DNA of 64,000 bases, taken from the NCBI RefSeq assembly GCF_006335115.1, contig NZ_VDMJ01000044.1, positions 23,863-87,862 of the forward strand, in the 5' to 3' direction. Source of the stretch: Streptomyces sp. NP160. Lineage in GTDB: Bacteria; Actinomycetota; Actinomycetes; Actinomycetales; Quadrisphaeraceae. Positions within the stretch are counted from its first letter, which is position 1. Every line of letters begins with the position of its first letter. Shown piece by piece: positions 60,456-64,000 of the stretch. A model generated the notes under the pieces. The model did not search any database and was not told the DNA's origin. It worked only from the letters and a program-made list of their open reading frames with translations. Made by a program: the position numbers and the translations under genes.

Positions 60456-61961
60456 TCACCAGGCCACGGACAGGTACTGCGTCTCCAGGTACTCCTCGAC
60501 GCCGGCACGGGCCCCCTCGCGGCCGATGCCGGACTGCTTCATCCCCCCGAAGGGCGCCGACGGGTCCGAGACCAGGCCGCGGTTGACGCCGACCATGCCC
60601 GCCTCCACCTCCTCGGCCAGGTGCAGCGCGTCGCCGAGCGGACCGAAGACGTACGCCGCCAGGCCCGTCTCGGTGCCGTTGACGGCGGCCAGCAGCCGGT
60701 CCCACCCGGTGCCGGCGCCCCAGGAGTCGTCGAAGACGACGACGGGCGCCACGGGCCCGAACAGCTCCTCGGCGAGCACGTCGGCGTCGGCGGGCACGTC
60801 GGCGAGCACCACCGGCGCCAGGAAGTGGCCGCTCAGGTGCTCGGGGACGACGGCGCGCGCCGCCACGCGGGCACCCTGCGCCAGCGCCCCCTGCACCAGG
60901 GCCTCGACGCCGGCGCGCTCGCGCTCGGAGATCATCGGCCCCACCTGCGCGCCGGTGCTCGCCGGGCCGACGGTGAGCGCCTCGACGGCCGCGGCGAACC
61001 GGGCCGTGAACTCCTGCGCGAGCGAGGCGTGCACGTAGAACCGGTTGGCCGCCGTGCACGCCTGGCCGCCGCCGCGGAACTTGGCGGTCATCGCCCCGGC
61101 CACCGCCGCCTCGACGTCGGCGCCCGGCAGCACGACGAACGGGGCGTTGCCGCCCAGCTCCATCGAGGTGGTCAGCACGCGGTCGGCGGCCTGGCGCAGC
61201 AGCACCCGCCCGACGCCGGTGGAGCCGGTGAAGGAGACCTTGCGGACGCGGTCGTCCGCCAGCCAGGTGGAGACCACGTCCCCTGCGGCCGTCGTCGGCA
61301 CGAGGTTGACCGCGCCGTCGGGCACCCCCGCCTCGGCGAGCAGGCGCACCACGGCGACGGCGGTGAGCGGGGTCTGCGCCGCGGGCTTGAGCACCACCGT
61401 GCAGCCCGCCGCGAGCGCCGGGGCGATCTTGCGGGCGGCCATGGCGGCGGGGAAGTTCCACGGCGTCACCAGGGCGGCCACCCCGACGGGCCGGTGCGTC
61501 ACGAGGGTGCGCGTGCCACCGGCCGGCGAGCTGCCGTAGTCGCCGTGGGGGCGGACGGCCTCCTCGGCGTACCAGCGGAAGAACTCCGCGGAGTACAGGA
61601 CCTCTCCGCGGGCGTCGGCCAGCGACTTGCCGTTCTCGGCGCTGACCAGGGCGGCGAGGCGATCGGCGTCGCGCACGAGCAGCTCGAAGGCACGCCGCAG
61701 CACCTCGGCGCGCTCGCGCGGCGGGGTGCGCCGCCAGCCGTCGAAGGCCGCCGCCGCGGCGTCGACGGCTGCGGTCGCGTCGGCCGCGGTGCCGTCGGCG
61801 ACGCGGGCGAGCACCTCGAGGGTGGCGGGGTCCTCCACGGGGAAGGTCCCCGCACCGGGCAGGGCCCGCCCGCCGACGAGCACCCCGTGCGCGGGGTCGA
61901 GCTCGGCGAGCAGCAGCTCGAGGTCGGTGGAGGTGCCGGTCGAGCCGGTGGTGGCGGTCAC
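60456..61961 (-). CDS. gabD: Succinate-semialdehyde dehydrogenase family protein
   Basis: 501 residues from a GTG overlapping the gdh stop (GTGA). VTPWNFPAAMAARKIAPAL, KPAAQTPL, FTGSTGVGR, the general base Glu in MELGGNAPF and the catalytic Cys in RGGGQACTAANRF are all typical of GabD-type aldehyde dehydrogenases. It oxidises succinate semialdehyde, the product of GabT, to succinate for the TCA cycle. Last gene of the operon. Confidence 0.92.
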   Translation of the reverse strand: MTATTGSTGTSTDLELLLAELDPAHGVLVGGRALPGAGTFPVEDPATLEVLARVADGTAADATAAVDAAAAAFDGWRRTPPRERAEVLRRAFELLVRDADRLAALVSAENGKSLADARGEVLYSAEFFRWYAEEAVRPHGDYGSSPAGGTRTLVTHRPVGVAALVTPWNFPAAMAARKIAPALAAGCTVVLKPAAQTPLTAVAVVRLLAEAGVPDGAVNLVPTTAAGDVVSTWLADDRVRKVSFTGSTGVGRVLLRQAADRVLTTSMELGGNAPFVVLPGADVEAAVAGAMTAKFRGGGQACTAANRFYVHASLAQEFTARFAAAVEALTVGPASTGAQVGPMISERERAGVEALVQGALAQGARVAARAVVPEHLSGHFLAPVVLADVPADADVLAEELFGPVAPVVVFDDSWGAGTGWDRLLAAVNGTETGLAAYVFGPLGDALHLAEEVEAGMVGVNRGLVSDPSAPFGGMKQSGIGREGARAGVEEYLETQYLSVAW

Positions 61962-63295
61962 GGGTAGAGCCCCCTCTGGGTGTGGGCCTGCGCCACCCGC
62001 TGGACGGCGAGGCTGGTGGCGGCGGCGCGCAGGTCCACGCCGTGCCGCTGGGACTGGGCGAGCACCTGCTGCCAGGCCGAGGTCATGCGGTCGGCGAGGC
62101 GGGCCTCCACCTCGGCCTCGGACCACCAGTACGCCTGGTTGGCCTGCACCCACTCGAAGTAGGAGACGATCACACCGCCGGCGTTGGCGAGGATGTCCGG
62201 CACCACGAGCACCCCGCGCTGCGCGAGCAGCTCGTCCGCGGCCGCGGTGGTGGGGCCGTTGGCGCCCTCCACCACGAGGCGCGCGCGCACACCACCGGCG
62301 TTGCCCTCGTGCAGGACGCCCTCCACCGCGGCGGGCACGAGCAGGTCGACGTCGGCGGTGAGCAGGTCCGCACCGTCGAGCGGGACCCCGCCGCGGAAGC
62401 CGGCCACGGAGCCGGTGGCGTCCACGTGCGCCTCGAGCGCGACCACGTCCAGCCCGGAGCCGTCCGCCGACGGCGCTGCGGCCACAGCGCCGTACTGGTC
62501 GCTGACGGCGCGCACGGCCACGCCGGCCTCGGCGAGGAACCTCGCGGTGCCGCGCCCGACCTTGCCGAAGCCCTGCACCGCGGCGGTGGAGCGCGCCGGG
62601 TCCAGGCCGAGGTGGCGCAGGGCGGCGAGCGCCACGTGGACGACCCCGCGGGAGGTGGCCGAGGCCCGTCCCAGCGACCCGCCGAGGGAGATGGGCTTGC
62701 CCGTCACCACGCCCAGCACCGTGTGGCCCGCGCCCACGGAGTAGGTGTCCATCATCCAGGCCATGGTCTGCTCGTCGGTGCCGACGTCGGGGGCGGGGAT
62801 GTCCTGGACGGGGCCGATGAGCGGGGAGATCTCGCTGGTGAAGCGGCGGGTGACGCGCTCGAGCTCGGCGGTCGAGTACTGGCGCGGGTCGATCCGCACC
62901 CCGCCCTTGGCGCCGCCGTAGGGCACGTCGAGCAGGGCGCACTTCCAGGTCATCCACATCGCCAGGGCGCGCACCTCGTCGAGGTCGACGTGGGGGCTGA
63001 AGCGGACGCCGCCCTTGCCCGGACCGCGGGAGTAGTTGTGCTGCACGCGGTGGCCGGTGAGCACCTCCACGCTGCCGTCGTCGCGGCGCAGCGGGATGCT
63101 CACCGTCACCTCGCGGCGGGGCACCGACAGCAGCTCGTAGGTGCCCCGGTCGTACCCGAGGAGCTCCACGGCGGCGGCCAGCTGCGCGCGGGCGTCGGCC
63201 AGGGTGGCCGCACCGCCCGTCAGCGCCGTCGGCGCCGCCGGCGCGGTCAGCGCCGCCTGCGGCGGGGCCGCGGACCGGTCGTGCACGGCGGTCAC
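61958..63295 (-). CDS. gdh: Glu/Leu/Phe/Val dehydrogenase family protein
   Basis: 445 residues from a GTG. NYSRGPGKGGVRFSP, catalytic Lys region CALLDVPYGGAKGGV, PAPDVGTDEQTMAWM, Rossmann AVQGFGKVGRGTARFL and VVEGANGPTT. These fit a hexameric, NAD-linked glutamate dehydrogenase rather than leucine dehydrogenase. It sits between gabT and gabD with stop-start overlaps on both sides, so it is expected to return the glutamate formed by GabT to 2-oxoglutarate. Confidence 0.9.
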   Translation of the reverse strand: MTAVHDRSAAPPQAALTAPAAPTALTGGAATLADARAQLAAAVELLGYDRGTYELLSVPRREVTVSIPLRRDDGSVEVLTGHRVQHNYSRGPGKGGVRFSPHVDLDEVRALAMWMTWKCALLDVPYGGAKGGVRIDPRQYSTAELERVTRRFTSEISPLIGPVQDIPAPDVGTDEQTMAWMMDTYSVGAGHTVLGVVTGKPISLGGSLGRASATSRGVVHVALAALRHLGLDPARSTAAVQGFGKVGRGTARFLAEAGVAVRAVSDQYGAVAAAPSADGSGLDVVALEAHVDATGSVAGFRGGVPLDGADLLTADVDLLVPAAVEGVLHEGNAGGVRARLVVEGANGPTTAAADELLAQRGVLVVPDILANAGGVIVSYFEWVQANQAYWWSEAEVEARLADRMTSAWQQVLAQSQRHGVDLRAAATSLAVQRVAQAHTQRGLYP

Positions 63296-64000
63296 CGGGC
63301 GGCCGCCGTCGTCGTCGTGGTGGTCGCGAAGGCGGCGTCCAGCACGTCGAAGGCGTCGTGGAGCAGCTCGTCGCTGGTCGACAGCGGCGGCAGGAAGCGC
63401 AGCACGTTCCCGTGGGTGCCGCAGGTCAGCACGATGACGCCCTGCGCCTTCGCCGCGCCGGCCACGGCGGCGGCCAGCGCGGGGTCGGGGGTGAGTCCGT
63501 CCTCACCGACCAGCTCCACGCCCAGCATCGCGCCGCGGCCGCGGACGTCGCCGACGCGGGGGTCGCGGGCGGCGAGGGCGTGCAGGCGGCCCTTGACCAG
63601 CCGCTCGACCTCGCGGGCCCGCGCGAGCAGGCCGTCGCGCTCGACGGCCTCCAGCGCGGCGAGCGCGGCGGCGCAGGCGACGGGGTTGCCGCCGTAGGTG
63701 CCGCCCAGGCCGCCGGTGTGCACCGCGTCGACCAGCTCGGCGCGGCCGGTGACGGCGGACAGCGGCATGCCGCCGGCCACGCCCTTGGCCACCACGACGA
63801 GGTCGGGGACGACGCCCTCGTGGTCGCAGGCGAACCAGTCGCCGGTGCGCCCGACGCCGGTCTGCACCTCGTCGGCCACGAACAGCGCGCCGTTCTCGCG
63901 GCACCAGGCGGCCAGCGCGGGGAGGAACCCGGGGGCGGGCTCGATGAAGCCGCCCTCGCCCTGGACGGGCTCGATGACGACGCAGGCCACCTGGTCGGCG
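63292..64000 (-). CDS. gabT: 4-Aminobutyrate aminotransferase (C-terminal part)
   Basis: The C-terminal 236 residues of a class III aminotransferase; the gene continues past the window edge. VVIEPVQGEGGF, LFVADEVQTGVGRTG, the PLP lysine in VVAKGVAGGMPLSAV, GGTYGGNPVACAAALA and RGRGAMLGVEL are seen. With gdh and gabD it forms a GABA-degrading unit; GabT transfers the amino group to 2-oxoglutarate. The stop overlaps the gdh GTG. Confidence 0.92.
   Translation of the reverse strand, partial: ADQVACVVIEPVQGEGGFIEPAPGFLPALAAWCRENGALFVADEVQTGVGRTGDWFACDHEGVVPDLVVVAKGVAGGMPLSAVTGRAELVDAVHTGGLGGTYGGNPVACAAALAALEAVERDGLLARAREVERLVKGRLHALAARDPRVGDVRGRGAMLGVELVGEDGLTPDPALAAAVAGAAKAQGVIVLTCGTHGNVLRFLPPLSTSDELLHDAFDVLDAAFATTTTTTAAAR

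Overview
This 64 kb window is very GC-rich (roughly three quarters G+C), gene-dense and almost free of non-coding DNA; no gap between genes exceeds about 240 bases. GTG starts, 4-base ATGA/GTGA stop-start overlaps, actinobacterial families (DUF2017, DUF3618, CvpA-like, CsoR, MSMEG-type clpS/pncB and murI/rph/rdgB order) and the very high GC third-position bias point to an aerobic actinomycete. A Kineosporiales-like genus (Kineococcus/Quadrisphaera) is a guess, not shown by the sequence. I see no phage, transposase, CRISPR array or plasmid function; it reads as chromosome.

Layout. 0-4.4 kb: TetR regulator with a membrane exporter-like partner, PAP2-like protein, CitE-like lyase and a small membrane protein. 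4.5-10.2 kb: an RNA-repair island on the + strand (small unknown gene, rtcB, hen1, pnkp). 10.2-13.5 kb: mesX-mesD (DUF1852 plus a folate-domain-less methionine synthase) divergent from a LysR regulator. 13.5-17.7 kb: HEAT-repeat protein, APH-like kinase, esterase, proline/glycine-rich membrane protein, CvpA-like protein. 17.7-23.4 kb: a five-gene, overlapping minus-strand operon for an ABC importer plus metallophosphoesterase. 23.6-27.8 kb: YibE/F protein, then five zinc-independent ribosomal protein paralogues (L31, S14, L33, L28, L36) divergent from a COG0523-type protein, separated by two palindromes that look like Zur operators. 27.8-32 kb: GGDEF-EAL protein and a copper module (CsoR, His-rich secreted protein, DUF305 lipoprotein). 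32-40.7 kb: a sugar operon (binding protein, two permeases, GH2 beta-mannosidase, LacI regulator, GH1 beta-glucosidase). 40.8-42.5 kb: isochorismatase-fold hydrolase, lipoprotein esterase, tRNA-Lys. 42.6-49.7 kb: membrane GGDEF-EAL protein, P450 with a GroES-like partner, DUF3618, bcp, tRNA-Leu and a PAS-GAF-PP2C phosphatase.

49.8-56.5 kb is a housekeeping block (rdgB, rph, MBL phosphodiesterase, murI, alcohol dehydrogenase, DUF2017, clpS, divergent pncB) in the order known from mycobacteria, but without mec-cysO-cysM. 56.5-60.4 kb holds a small membrane protein, lysA, argS and a stand-alone receiver. 60.4-64 kb is a translationally coupled GABA-catabolic operon gabT-gdh-gabD; gabT runs off the right edge.

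The most notable systems are the RNA-repair island with both the RtcB and the Pnkp/Hen1 routes, the oxygen-dependent MesX/MesD methionine synthase pair, and the putative Zur-controlled ribosomal paralogue set with a COG0523 protein that has lost its P-loop.
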